Origin: Planctomycetota bacterium
Lineage (GTDB): Bacteria > Planctomycetota > Phycisphaerae > UBA1845
NCBI GenBank assembly: GCA_016200265.1
Contig: JACQFE010000057.1
Coordinates: 1-46,021, forward strand
DNA: 46,021 bases
Direction: 5' to 3'
The notes beneath the pieces were generated by a model. That model was not told where the DNA came from. It did not search any database and saw only the letters and a program-made list of their open reading frames with translations. The translations under genes were made by a program, and so were the position numbers. How positions within the stretch are numbered: the stretch's first letter is position 1; the number at the start of each line of letters is the position of its first letter. Of this stretch, positions 1 through 8,461 are shown in pieces.

Positions 1-2
1 AA

Positions 3-131
3 TACCTGGCGGAGTTCACCTATCGGGCCAATCGCCGATGGATCGAAGCCAGTCTCTTCGACCGCCTTATCGTCGCAGCACTCGACACCAAAGCCGTAAC
101 CTGCAAAGAGTTAACCGCCGGAGCGACATAG
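3..131 (+). CDS. IS1595/ISXO2-like transposase, C-terminal fragment (runs off the window)
   Basis: The first bases read as an open frame with no start in the window, ending at TAG 129-131, and give 42 residues. They include LAEFTYRANRRW and a tail ending TCKELTAGAT. This resembles the extreme C-terminus of IS1595-family (ISXO2-like, DDE) transposases, where a conserved EFTYRFNRR-type motif is followed by a short helix and a 'Y/CKELT' tail. Only the tail is visible, so it cannot be said whether the element is intact. I see no convincing terminal inverted repeat in the 129 bases before the next gene. It marks the edge of an accessory region and lies tail to tail with the NACHT gene. Confidence 0.7.
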   Translation, partial: YLAEFTYRANRRWIEASLFDRLIVAALDTKAVTCKELTAGAT

Positions 132-260
132 AGAATCAGGTATATATTTTTCCATTGGAAACGTAGTGATTGGCGGGCGCGAAGGTTGCGCGGCAAACAA
201 AATCTTTATCCAGGAACTTGGTTCGTCCTTTATTTGTTGACAATCCCTTGGTTCGGTGGA

Positions 261-3200
261 TCAACGAGTATAAGAGTCGAACCGCAACTTAATCGGAAAT
301 CCGGCCAATTTGTCGAGGAATCGATGTGTTGTCTCGTCCCGCAGTGAAGTGATAAACCTTGCAGCAAACTTGAGTGAGGCATTATCGATGCGTTTGTTGG
401 CGTTGATTGCTCGCGAAATAAGATCGACGCAGGTCGAGATCTCATCTGGCGCACGAAGAGCAATTTCGTGGGCCATCGAAGCATCAAGCCAGTAGGGCCA
501 GTATTCGCGGTCTGATGAGTTGTGCGAGAAGAACAATTTGCGTATGTATTCGTCTGTAAGCGCGCGCGCTAGAGCGCCCAGCACCTCGGTGAGTGGAGCT
601 TTGTTAGAGTACTGGAGCATGAACATGGCGCGCTTTGCATCGGCATAGATCGGCGCCAATGGCTCGCTTTTCGAAACGGTGGCATGCGCTTCTAATATCG
701 GGAAGGTTGAAAACGCGGAGGTGGCAACAAGAGCCCGGTAGACAAGGCGTGCATAACTTGCTTGGATATCATGGATGTGCAATCTAGTGCGCGCACACCT
801 CCTAGGGTTGTCCCACAGTACTGTGGGAAGTTGTAGCAGGAGTTGCTCTAGGTCTCGGCTAACATCAAGATCGCCGAGAAGCCCCAGACCAACTGTTGTT
901 CGGTGCTCTATCCACTCGGTAGTTCGCTCCCGACGTAATCCTTTCAACATGTCGCGAATGCGGGAGAGCACGTGGTCCCGTAGCACTTTAACGAGAAGGT
1001 ACGGGGGCAGCGCTCCGTACCCAAGACACGCCAGTCTCACAAGTTCCAGAACAGTGTCTTGTGATCCGGTCGTACTCAAAGAGTCGATTACGAATCTTAG
1101 GTTACAAGGGCTAAAGTGGGAGTCGCATGGAATTGAGACTGCTTGCCGGAGAAGTTCTAGGAGTAAGGCCTCTGCTTTATCGTCCCCACTCCGTTGGCGC
1201 GCTACAAGTTTGTCGAGAAGCAAAACCGGTCCCTGCGGCTCGCGCAATAGCCATTTCGCCTGCCAGCGGAGCTGATCTGGTTTTTCTACAGCCCGCGCGA
1301 ACTGACTAGCACATAAATTTGCAGCAACTCGTCGTATCATGCGATCTGAGTGCGTAGTAAGCGTTTGGAGCGTCGACCACGGAAGCGCATCCAGCACGCC
1401 TTTACGATGCTTCGACACTCGTGCTAAGTTGATCACAAGGTCAAGGGGCTGCTTCGCAATTTGAACCATGATCCACTTTGCGTATACGGACCTCACGAAC
1501 GGATGTCTGTCCACTTCGCCCAACAAGAATGACCAACCGGAAGGAACTGGAAGTCCAGCCATCACGTTGGCGATGGACAGTTTTTCCGACCCGTCTGATT
1601 CCTCGTTGTACCATTTCCGAAGTATCGGGAACGCGGACGAGCCAAGACGATCTGCAAGGTGGGGTGATTTCCAGGATCCGCCGAGCTCACAAGGCGGCGT
1701 AGTATGTGGCATCTGGATTAACTGCTCTGAACTTGCAGCAAACAGTAGTCCATTAATAACAGGACCTGCGTTAATCGGGCACGAATCCGTTCCGCCGATA
1801 CATCGTGAGTCTTTAATGAGCGAGGCCAGCGCGGCGGGGACCGAATCGGGAATCAGGTTGGAACACTCAATCAAACATCGGCTAGCCAATTGATGTTCGA
1901 GCGCGCCAAGTCGATTGAGAATCTGGAGGGCATGTGCCGGATCCGAAACGAGTCCCACTAGCATTTCGACTATTCCATCCCGCTCATAGTCTTCCGCCAG
2001 CGCTGGCAGGAGCTGCAGGATCACTGGGATCCCAAACGACAGAAGGTGCAACGCGACAAAGAAATCACGATAGATTTCATGAGTGAAAGCTCTTGATGCT
2101 GCAGCGTTGTAATGTGGTTTGGCGCAGGGTTCGAGCAGCCCAAGTTGTTCCGCCAGATTCGCAAAGGTTGATGCTTCCCCCGAGGTTTGGCGAGTCGTAT
2201 CGTCTAGAGATAGACTTATGGGTTGGACATCAAAATGTGAGTTGTTGCGAATCATCTGCCATGCGTGAACGCGGAGAAATTCCAACAAGGCGTCGACCTG
2301 CTGTTCGGCTGTAAAGATGCCCTCCACTTGCTTTCGCAATATTGCGTCGTGGACGAACTGTTCAACGAGCCGAGCTCGCGATGTTGGGCAAGTGTCGTTT
2401 TTGCTTGACGCAAACTGAGCGGCCCGCGTGAGATAGAATGGGAGTCGAAGTACCCGTGAGATGGCGGGAACGGTCCACCATTTGCGTGCGACGTGCCGCG
2501 TGTTCTCGGGAAGCTTCGCGTCAAGATACGACCCTGCGAGATTCGCGTCGAGCTCGTCGATAACAAACGAACGGAAGTGTTTCGAAAGACCGGGCGGTAA
2601 AGACAATCGACTGGTGAGAATCACAGGGTTGGTTCCAGTGACACAACGTTGAATGTCCTGATCTAGAAAATGCCGCAGGTGACGCGGAACCTCGTTGTAA
2701 CCATCAAGAAAAAGGATAATTGGAGTCTCAGTCGAAGACCGTTCAAGAGAAACGCACGCTGTATGTTCGAGGACGTTGAGCATCTGTTCTTGAGAAAGTT
2801 CCCCCGAAGATTTCGACGTTGACCACACTTCCCGGCACTCCGAAAGCGCCGCGACGCTAAGGTGGCCGTGGAGCATTTCGCGAATACTCCTGGCAGCGGC
2901 TTGCGCCAAAGAACAATTTTCCTCGCTAAAGAACTTCAAGCGCACGTAAACTGGGAACCGATCAGGAATGGCATCGTCGGTCCATGTCAGACTGAAGCGC
3001 GCGGCAATGTTTCGGAGGACCGTTGTCTTGCCGGATCCCGCTGGCCCAATGAGTATTACAGAGGTCGCCAAGTCGAGTACTCGCAGCACGTTGGGTGCGG
3101 TGAGCTTAGCGTTGGTGGTGAACCCTTGGCGCTGACCAATGATGGTGCCGCTCGAAAGCTTTCCTTCGTCTTCAGCTGAGGTGGCGGCAAGCGTGATGAA

Positions 3201-3971
3201 TTCGTCACCGTCGAGACTATTGAGCAACGCGCGGCAATAGAGCTCCTTCCAACCGTATCCTTGCCTCTCGGCAAGGAGATTCCGCGCAAGTAACAAAAGT
3301 CTATCTAGAGTCAAAGAACGCGGGGGATACTCCTCTTCCGGAGCGGAGACAGTTTCGTAGACTGCAGATGGTCCCATGACGTGACCCCGCAAAGAACATG
3401 GCACGTCCGCAGGACTCCAAAAATGAAATACCTCACATGGTCCGCGATCCGATCGCCAGCAAACGGTGGATGCGACACCGCTCTTGTGACTGCCGAACCG
3501 ATTGGGAGGTATAGATACAGCGAAAACTGAACGCCGAATGGCTGAAACGAGCGCCGCAAGCCCGGCCGGTCCCGTCTGATACTTGTCGGAGCGCTCGCGG
3601 CCGCGAAGGCAATTACGGATCGACTGTGACAAGCCTTCGTCGCTCTCAATTACTGCGTCACCTCGCTGAAGAGACACGTGCGCTAATGCCCGCAGCGCCA
3701 AATAGAAGATCGTGCCGAAATAACGAACGCTTCCCGCTCGCACCTGTTCGTGCTCATGCAACGATGGTTGGACAATATGCCAAATGCATGGCACTCCATC
3801 AATACTGATGAGCACAGTGCGCAAGCATGTCGCCGCCGGGCCAGTAGTGTCTACGACGAACGCCATGCGCCGAACAGGCCCCGTTGCAGGTAAGCCAGTC
3901 AAGGGTGGAACTCGCTTGGAGCAGATTTTTTTTCTTTCTTGCTCATAACCGTCCTCTGTATCTATCCGCAT
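261..3971 (-). CDS. NACHT-domain STAND NTPase, large
   Basis: A 1236-residue protein. The P-loop GPAGSGKTT lies at residues 309-317, the Walker B region IILFLDGYNE at 418-427 (the hhhhDGhDE signature of NACHT domains, here with N in place of the second D), and a sensor-1-like NPVILTSR at 448-455. About 300 residues precede the ATPase and match no effector I recognise. The roughly 700 residues after it look alpha-helical and repetitive, as expected of a STAND sensor region. The start is supported by AGGAAG a few bases upstream of the ATG. Bacterial NACHT proteins are known anti-phage sensors that oligomerise on activation; a defence role here is inferred from family and from its place between a transposase remnant and an integrase element. 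The effector is unassigned. Confidence 0.85.
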   Translation of the reverse strand: MRIDTEDGYEQERKKICSKRVPPLTGLPATGPVRRMAFVVDTTGPAATCLRTVLISIDGVPCIWHIVQPSLHEHEQVRAGSVRYFGTIFYLALRALAHVSLQRGDAVIESDEGLSQSIRNCLRGRERSDKYQTGPAGLAALVSAIRRSVFAVSIPPNRFGSHKSGVASTVCWRSDRGPCEVFHFWSPADVPCSLRGHVMGPSAVYETVSAPEEEYPPRSLTLDRLLLLARNLLAERQGYGWKELYCRALLNSLDGDEFITLAATSAEDEGKLSSGTIIGQRQGFTTNAKLTAPNVLRVLDLATSVILIGPAGSGKTTVLRNIAARFSLTWTDDAIPDRFPVYVRLKFFSEENCSLAQAAARSIREMLHGHLSVAALSECREVWSTSKSSGELSQEQMLNVLEHTACVSLERSSTETPIILFLDGYNEVPRHLRHFLDQDIQRCVTGTNPVILTSRLSLPPGLSKHFRSFVIDELDANLAGSYLDAKLPENTRHVARKWWTVPAISRVLRLPFYLTRAAQFASSKNDTCPTSRARLVEQFVHDAILRKQVEGIFTAEQQVDALLEFLRVHAWQMIRNNSHFDVQPISLSLDDTTRQTSGEASTFANLAEQLGLLEPCAKPHYNAAASRAFTHEIYRDFFVALHLLSFGIPVILQLLPALAEDYERDGIVEMLVGLVSDPAHALQILNRLGALEHQLASRCLIECSNLIPDSVPAALASLIKDSRCIGGTDSCPINAGPVINGLLFAASSEQLIQMPHTTPPCELGGSWKSPHLADRLGSSAFPILRKWYNEESDGSEKLSIANVMAGLPVPSGWSFLLGEVDRHPFVRSVYAKWIMVQIAKQPLDLVINLARVSKHRKGVLDALPWSTLQTLTTHSDRMIRRVAANLCASQFARAVEKPDQLRWQAKWLLREPQGPVLLLDKLVARQRSGDDKAEALLLELLRQAVSIPCDSHFSPCNLRFVIDSLSTTGSQDTVLELVRLACLGYGALPPYLLVKVLRDHVLSRIRDMLKGLRRERTTEWIEHRTTVGLGLLGDLDVSRDLEQLLLQLPTVLWDNPRRCARTRLHIHDIQASYARLVYRALVATSAFSTFPILEAHATVSKSEPLAPIYADAKRAMFMLQYSNKAPLTEVLGALARALTDEYIRKLFFSHNSSDREYWPYWLDASMAHEIALRAPDEISTCVDLISRAINANKRIDNASLKFAARFITSLRDETTHRFLDKLAGFPIKLRFDSYTR

Positions 3972-3972
3972 A

Positions 3973-4194
3973 CTACTTCCTGATCGTATGCACCGCGATG
4001 GTGCATGACAACGCGTGGGTAGTATTGGGAGTTTCTAATCCATCCGCACAAACCGTACGCATCGATGTTGCATCGAGAATGGACGTTGGCGATCGCTTGA
4101 CGCGCAGAACCAATGGTAGAATTTCCCGGATGGAGATAACAGCAACGATGAACGAGATTGGAATGCCAAGCACCGAATCCACTAACAACGCCAT
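3973..4194 (-). CDS. Possible small membrane protein upstream of the NACHT gene
   Basis: A 73-residue frame whose TAG stop ends one base before the NACHT ATG. The NACHT ribosome-binding site AGGAAG therefore lies at its 3' end, a layout typical of translational coupling. Residues about 7-27 are hydrophobic (VLGIPISFIVAVIS) and would make one membrane span, followed by a basic tail. Ribosome-binding signal ahead of its own ATG is weak, and another frame covers the same stretch. I recognise no family. If real, it could be a membrane partner of the NACHT protein, but the call rests only on spacing and one hydrophobic stretch. Confidence 0.3.
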   Translation of the reverse strand: MALLVDSVLGIPISFIVAVISIREILPLVLRVKRSPTSILDATSMRTVCADGLETPNTTHALSCTIAVHTIRK

Positions 4195-4309
4195 CCCTAA
4201 TCATCAGCTCGCGACTGAATTAGATTGTTCGCAACACGGAACGGTCCGACGTCCTCCCCGTTTTGCGATGCGACGTTCGCGTTTCACACAATCGATCGGA
4301 GGCAAGCCC

Positions 4310-4801
4310 ATGATCGAAGTTATCGGGTGGATCGTACTTGGCGCCATGTTCGTCATTGTCTCCGTCGTCAGCGTGACTGCACTGCGTCACCATTCCACTC
4401 TTGGCGATGGCTCCTCCGTAGTTGTCGGAATATGCGTGGGTGCGCTATGCGCTTGCGCGCTGCATCAGGGGTTCGCGGCATCTGCGCCGCCCGTCGTGCC
4501 CACCGGGCCACGTGGTGGGTTCGGATGGATTCTCATCCCATACATCGCGCTCGCGTTGACCGTACTTGCCGTATTACTCGCAATGTTCTTGTTCTGCGCT
4601 TGGAAATGGGTTTCGCGCGTGGTGCGAAATCTCCAGGCATGGATTACGGGCCCATCCTCGCGCGCATTCCCCGGAAACCGCAGTAACGAACGACGCCATG
4701 GTCAGCCGCAGGAGTCGAACCGTTCGTTGCACACGAAGACCGCGAAATCCCAGTCGTTGCGCAATCGCCGAATGCACGGGAGCGAATGGAGAGAGCGATG
4801 A
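4310..4801 (+). CDS. Hypothetical membrane protein, first gene of the element operon
   Basis: 163 residues. The chosen ATG follows a GGAGG ribosome-binding site by a few bases; the same frame is open further upstream but would overlap the start of the NACHT gene. Three hydrophobic stretches are visible: residues about 5-25 (IGWIVLGAMFVIVSVVSV), 37-57 and 73-100 (ILIPYIALALTVLAVLLAMF), followed by a hydrophilic Arg/Ser-rich tail of about 55 residues that is probably cytoplasmic. It overlaps the next gene by four bases (ATGA). No family is recognised. Its position heading a cluster with a P-loop ATPase suggests a membrane anchor or channel component, but that is inference. Confidence 0.6.
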   Translation: MIEVIGWIVLGAMFVIVSVVSVTALRHHSTLGDGSSVVVGICVGALCACALHQGFAASAPPVVPTGPRGGFGWILIPYIALALTVLAVLLAMFLFCAWKWVSRVVRNLQAWITGPSSRAFPGNRSNERRHGQPQESNRSLHTKTAKSQSLRNRRMHGSEWRER

Positions 4802-5004
4802 ACAGCAACGGGGCAAATTTCTGTAATCGTCGTGTGGATGCCGTCCTCGTCATCGCCCAAGGAGCGACGCACGGAGAAACTCAATTGCCGCATTCCGTGC
4901 GCAAGCCTTGCAGCAGTCGCAATTGGATATCTCGATTCGCGAAGGGCCCGACGATTACGACTTCATGGTTTCGACGAAACATGCCGGCGAGCGGTCAAAA
5001 CTGA
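4798..5004 (+). CDS. Small hypothetical protein, overlap-coupled
   Basis: A 68-residue frame beginning MNSNGANFCNRR. Its ATG overlaps the stop of the preceding membrane protein (ATGA), and the next gene follows after 24 bases. That spacing is the main reason to believe it. The product is basic, with no recognisable domain and no membrane span. A competing frame in the same stretch has no comparable coupling. Function unknown. Confidence 0.4.
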   Translation: MNSNGANFCNRRVDAVLVIAQGATHGETQLPHSVRKPCSSRNWISRFAKGPTITTSWFRRNMPASGQN

Positions 5005-5028
5005 GCGCTGCGTCGAAGGGGCAGAAAT

Positions 5029-5532
5029 ATGTTCAACACCGGCAACAACGCAGACCAATCCAAGGACAACATCATCGCTTATGTTGACCGACAACGAACC
5101 ATTGTGTCATGGAACGAGGTCGACAGCATTCAGTATCCTTCCGGCGCCTTCGTGATTGATTACGTCCGTCAGCAGGTCCAGTATCCGGTCGCCGTTCCCG
5201 CGATCATGGGATTCGATGCTTTTCGGCTTTCGGCGCAGCCTCGCGACATCCTTGCAGCCTTCATGAGGTACGTGGGCATGGCGGTCGGCACCAGCCGTGT
5301 ATCCGAATTCCTCGGCCGCCAAGTGAAACTCGCATCCGCAGCGATGCACAACGCCAAGACCTCCATCGTGAAGGTACTCGACCTCGCTGCGCTCGGACTG
5401 ACGTTAAACCCGGCCCGTGGAAGTCTGCTCGCGGAACGCTCAGCGTACATCCTAAACAGCAGCGGCCGTTCATGCGTGGTGATCGTCCCCGAGCGCGAAT
5501 TTAACCCGCAACCAATCAGTAAGTCCCGATGA
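5029..5532 (+). CDS. Conserved-looking hypothetical protein of the element
   Basis: 167 residues beginning MFNTGNNADQSKDN, preceded by GGGGCAGAAAT, an acceptable ribosome-binding stretch. The sequence alternates short beta-like segments (GAFVIDYVRQQ, YPVAVPAIM) with amphipathic helices (ILAAFMRYVGMAVG, LASAAMHNAKTSIVKVL) and has no membrane span or signal peptide, so a soluble alpha/beta protein is expected. No family is recognised. It is in line with the other element genes and followed by about 130 bases with no convincing gene. Confidence 0.6.
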   Translation: MFNTGNNADQSKDNIIAYVDRQRTIVSWNEVDSIQYPSGAFVIDYVRQQVQYPVAVPAIMGFDAFRLSAQPRDILAAFMRYVGMAVGTSRVSEFLGRQVKLASAAMHNAKTSIVKVLDLAALGLTLNPARGSLLAERSAYILNSSGRSCVVIVPEREFNPQPISKSR

Positions 5533-5665
5533 GGCGAGCAATAGCGAATATTGAGCGGCCCATGATTGATCCCAGAACAGATCAGGAAAGCCGTGGATCA
5601 TAATTATTCAAGCGATGCCGGTGCGTGCCGGCTTCCAAATGCGAATGAGTCCTCGGGAAGAAACC

Positions 5666-5842
5666 ATGGCCTGGCAAACTCGAACAACTGTACTTCTGTC
5701 CGACACGCTCCGTTTCGCGGTCCGCGCCGCATTGATCATCGACGGCATCGCCATCGCCATCAGTTCGATCTACGTCGTGGCCAAGTTGTGTTGGTTTACC
5801 GTTCATTATTTGGACAGAACCTGGTTTGCGCAGCCCTGGTAA
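5666..5842 (+). CDS. Small single-pass membrane protein
   Basis: 58 residues. The ATG at 5666 is chosen over an in-frame upstream start because GGGAAG lies five bases before it. Residues about 17-45 (FAVRAALIIDGIAIAISSIY and onward) form one long or two tight membrane segments, with a Trp/Arg-rich end. It is one of four small membrane proteins in the element, the others starting at 4310, 8458 and 11881. Function unknown. Confidence 0.5.
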   Translation: MAWQTRTTVLLSDTLRFAVRAALIIDGIAIAISSIYVVAKLCWFTVHYLDRTWFAQPW

Positions 5843-5856
5843 GAGCAAGGTGAAGA

Positions 5857-6045
5857 ATGAAGGATATTTTTGACATGTTGTTCGGCGCCGGGACCAAGCC
5901 CGTGCGACGCACGGTGCGATTGCAGTTTACGGTGGATCAAGATGGGCAACCCGTTGTGGTACCCATCGACGGCGATTTCGTCAGCCTCTCGGCACTCCGT
6001 TCTCTTGATAACGCGTTGGTCGGACAAGACAGCTTTTTCCACTGA
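5857..6045 (+). CDS. Small hypothetical protein
   Basis: 62 residues beginning MKDIFDMLFGAGTKP, preceded by AAGGTGAAG. The body is basic then beta-rich (TVRLQFTVDQDGQPVVVPID), and the protein ends FFH before TGA. The next open frame, which encodes a Cys-rich protein, continues in the same reading frame immediately after this TGA; see the separate finding. No family recognised. Confidence 0.55.
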   Translation: MKDIFDMLFGAGTKPVRRTVRLQFTVDQDGQPVVVPIDGDFVSLSALRSLDNALVGQDSFFH

Positions 6046-6066
6046 GGATGCCCGCGGACCCGCCAG

Positions 6067-6309
6067 TTGGGCGGACAGTGTGGAGAGCCAGGATGCCGCC
6101 GAATCTCTTGCGAAACACATGCCCGGCACTGTCTCTGTGGTAAGCCGATATGCGGAGAACACGCCCGTGAACACGATCTTGGCGATGGTCGCGTTGTTTG
6201 GCTTTGCGAACGTTGCGCCGGCGAGGCTCGGCGCAAGGCGCTCGCTCGTCACTGCGTACGAATGCTCTTGAGCCCGCTGGTGACGTTCGAGGAGCGCGAC
6301 CCGAAATGA
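6067..6309 (+). CDS. Cys/His-rich small protein, probable zinc-binding
   Basis: About 80 residues from a TTG start; no ATG or GTG is available between the upstream in-frame TGA (6043-6045) and the first Cys pair. The sequence holds spaced metal ligands: QCGEPGC, a CETH unit, HCLCGKPICGEH, and LCERC. This is a treble-clef or B-box-like arrangement that would bind one or two zinc ions. It overlaps the following ATPase gene by four bases (ATGA), so the two are probably made together. Such small zinc-ribbon proteins often act as adaptors for proteins or nucleic acids; the role here is unknown. Start codon uncertain. Confidence 0.55.
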   Translation: MGGQCGEPGCRRISCETHARHCLCGKPICGEHAREHDLGDGRVVWLCERCAGEARRKALARHCVRMLLSPLVTFEERDPK

Positions 6310-7985
6310 AACAACCCCGATCCGACATCCTGGACTCACATCACCTTCAGAACCTCATTTGGGGCGCGGAGCGCGGCGCCTTCGAGTCAGAGCTGGGGCG
6401 CACGCTGGAGGAAATCGAACAGTTGGGAGCAGGCAACAAGCTGACCGCCGAACTCGTGGACGGACTTGTTCATCCGCTTCGTGTTCGCGATGCCTTCGGA
6501 AACCTGCCCCCGTTCCGCGTCCCGCGATTGCGGCATTGTAAAGACGCGATCAGTCTCGGGCGCAGTCTGGCTCGGGCAACCTCATGGATTCCCGCTTCGA
6601 TGTTGACCGCGGGACTCTTGATCGCAGGAAACACCGGATCGGGAAAATCCAATATTGCGATGCGGCTGGCGCTACGCCTAGCTCGTTTTGTCAACGGCCT
6701 TTGGTTCGCGGAGATGTACAAAACTGACTTCCGCCGTTTACGACCGGCGTTTCAACGACGAGGGCGCGAACTCATCATCCTCAGTGCTCGCCGATCGAAA
6801 TTCAATGTTGTCCAGGCCGATGGCGATCCGCACGCCCATCTCGCGTTGGGAGTCGACGTCTTATGTCGCGGTCTGGAATTGCCTCCGCTCGCGGGAATCA
6901 TTTTGCGAACCGTCTGGCACGCGCTTTACGAGCGATTCGGCATCTATCGCGGCAACACTGATGCGTGGCCGACCCTTTACGACATCTACGAGGAAATTAG
7001 AGCTGCGGACCTCAACACGGCGGCAAAGAACGCATTGCTTGACCGGCTCGCGTCGCTGCTGCGTGCGTTGACTCCGCAGGTCGCGGCGTACCGCCTGGCA
7101 TGGAGCCCCAGCCAGTTAACCAGGCACTTCATTGCCTTCGAATTCAATGATGCATCAGAGCACGTCAAATCCATCCTGGTTAATTATCTTCTGTTTTCGG
7201 TATTGCAACATCGCATTAATGCCGGTCGGTCCAATGCTCCTCTCGATTTCGCCTGCTTTTTTGATGATGCCCAGCGTTTCGCACAGATCGGCGTCAGCGC
7301 CGGTAGCAGCGTCACGCCGCTGACGGAATTGGCCGGGCTAATTCGTGGGACGGGAACGGGCGTATCGATCAGCTGCCAAAGTCTAGAGGGTCTGCCCGCC
7401 GGTTTGCGCGCCAATCTTGCGACGAAATGCATGTGCCGATTGGGAGCCAGCAGCGACTGGCAAACACTCGGCGCCGACATGGGCATGACCGCCGAAAAAA
7501 TCCGCTGGGCGCAGCAGCATTTGCGTCCGGGCTTGTCGGTCTGGCAACTGGCGGACGGCAAGATGCGCTTCCCGTTCGCTGTAGAAACGCCAAGGCTCAA
7601 GGACCGGGAACCGGTGACGGAATTCGAGGCCGCTGAAAGCGCCAAGGCGCTCGACTGCCTTCCTACGAAGCCTGCCGAGGAATTCATGCACTGGGAGCCG
7701 GTGCCGGTGATCACCATCACCACAAAGAAAAGCGGCCCGCAGCTTACCACCGATGAACTCCGGTTTCTCCAGGCGGTCATTGATCAACCGGGAGCGCCGT
7801 CGAGCACGTACGCGACGCTCGTGGGCATGAGCGGCAAGACCGCGGTACGGATTCGACGGCTGCTCGTCGAACGGGGTTATCTGCGTGAACACAGCGTCGC
7901 CATCCGCACTCGCGGGCGGGCCGCCATCCTCTTGGAACCCTTAACCCCCGCGCTCGCGGTGCTTGGGAATGAAAAGGGCCTGTAA
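6306..7985 (+). CDS. HerA/TraD-like P-loop ATPase with C-terminal winged helix
   Basis: 559 residues from the ATG that overlaps the stop of the Cys-rich gene. The Walker A motif GNTGSGKSN is at residues 108-116 and Walker B is DFACFFDDAQ at 314-323. A later conserved stretch, TGVSISCQSLEGLP followed by LRANLATKCMCRLG, is the sensor/'CQS..L' region of the HerA-FtsK-VirD4 superfamily. The last 70 residues (DELRFLQAVIDQPG onward) resemble a winged-helix domain. These enzymes form hexameric rings that pump DNA, either for conjugation-type transfer or, when paired with nucleases, in phage defence. No relaxase or VirB4 is seen in the window, so transfer is not established. It overlaps the next gene (TAATG). 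Confidence 0.8.
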   Translation: MKQPRSDILDSHHLQNLIWGAERGAFESELGRTLEEIEQLGAGNKLTAELVDGLVHPLRVRDAFGNLPPFRVPRLRHCKDAISLGRSLARATSWIPASMLTAGLLIAGNTGSGKSNIAMRLALRLARFVNGLWFAEMYKTDFRRLRPAFQRRGRELIILSARRSKFNVVQADGDPHAHLALGVDVLCRGLELPPLAGIILRTVWHALYERFGIYRGNTDAWPTLYDIYEEIRAADLNTAAKNALLDRLASLLRALTPQVAAYRLAWSPSQLTRHFIAFEFNDASEHVKSILVNYLLFSVLQHRINAGRSNAPLDFACFFDDAQRFAQIGVSAGSSVTPLTELAGLIRGTGTGVSISCQSLEGLPAGLRANLATKCMCRLGASSDWQTLGADMGMTAEKIRWAQQHLRPGLSVWQLADGKMRFPFAVETPRLKDREPVTEFEAAESAKALDCLPTKPAEEFMHWEPVPVITITTKKSGPQLTTDELRFLQAVIDQPGAPSSTYATLVGMSGKTAVRIRRLLVERGYLREHSVAIRTRGRAAILLEPLTPALAVLGNEKGL

Positions 7986-8461
7986 TGGGACGTGGCTTTG
8001 AACACGATCGTCTCCTTCTGGATCCCGCCGAGGCCACCGCCCGTGCGCTCGGTGGACGAACGTACCGCGAATTCAGGATCGGGCGGGGTCAAAAAGACGG
8101 CATAGTTGACCTGCTCGTGGATTGGCCCCACTTGCGCATGGTCATCGAGGCCGAGCGGTCCGCTGCACGGGTCCTTTACGACGTCGACAAAGCTCGCCGG
8201 CTTCAGGCCGCTGTGCTGTTGATTGTCACGTCCAATGCGCGTGCTTCCCGTGCGATCCACCGCAAGCTACACCGCTCCGGCGTGCGAAATCGATGCGGCG
8301 GGATCGCAATTTGGGTCAAGTCCTTAGGTCCGGCTTTGCAAGCACTTACGAATTGTTTTTCATTTCCGACAAGTTGCTCCACAAGTAATCAGAAAGTCCT
8401 GATACCCATGCCTTCGAGCATCGAAGTCGCGGCAGCACAAAGAAAGGGACCCACATCATGA
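7985..8461 (+). CDS. PD-(D/E)XK-like nuclease-fold protein, partner of the ATPase
   Basis: 158 residues, starting inside the stop of the ATPase gene (TAATG). After an N-terminal helix (DPAEATARALGG) comes the pattern YREFRIGRGQKDGIVDLLV, then RMVIEAERSA, then AAVLLIVTSNARASRAI. This fits the core of restriction-endonuclease-like folds: Asp on strand 2, acidic E-x-E on strand 3, then a helix and a strand. The usual catalytic Lys is replaced (EAER), so it may be an inactive or DNA-binding version, like the C-terminal domain of replication-relaxation proteins. The last 40 residues look low in structure. Fold assignment is by eye and moderate. Confidence 0.55.
   Translation: MGRGFEHDRLLLDPAEATARALGGRTYREFRIGRGQKDGIVDLLVDWPHLRMVIEAERSAARVLYDVDKARRLQAAVLLIVTSNARASRAIHRKLHRSGVRNRCGGIAIWVKSLGPALQALTNCFSFPTSCSTSNQKVLIPMPSSIEVAAAQRKGPTS

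Noticed and set aside
269..291. Weak similarity to the tRNA-Pro T-arm (GAGTCGAACC-type), also at 4708-4722, as a left attachment site
   Set aside because: Matches are short and gapped, and one lies in the NACHT coding sequence; no 15-bp exact copy.
3884..4309. Upstream extension of the first membrane protein of the element
   Set aside because: Would overlap the NACHT start; the ATG at 4310 has GGAGG.
5857..6309. Selenoprotein spanning the in-frame TGA
   Set aside because: No SECIS-like hairpin seen directly after the TGA; two coupled genes explain it more simply.
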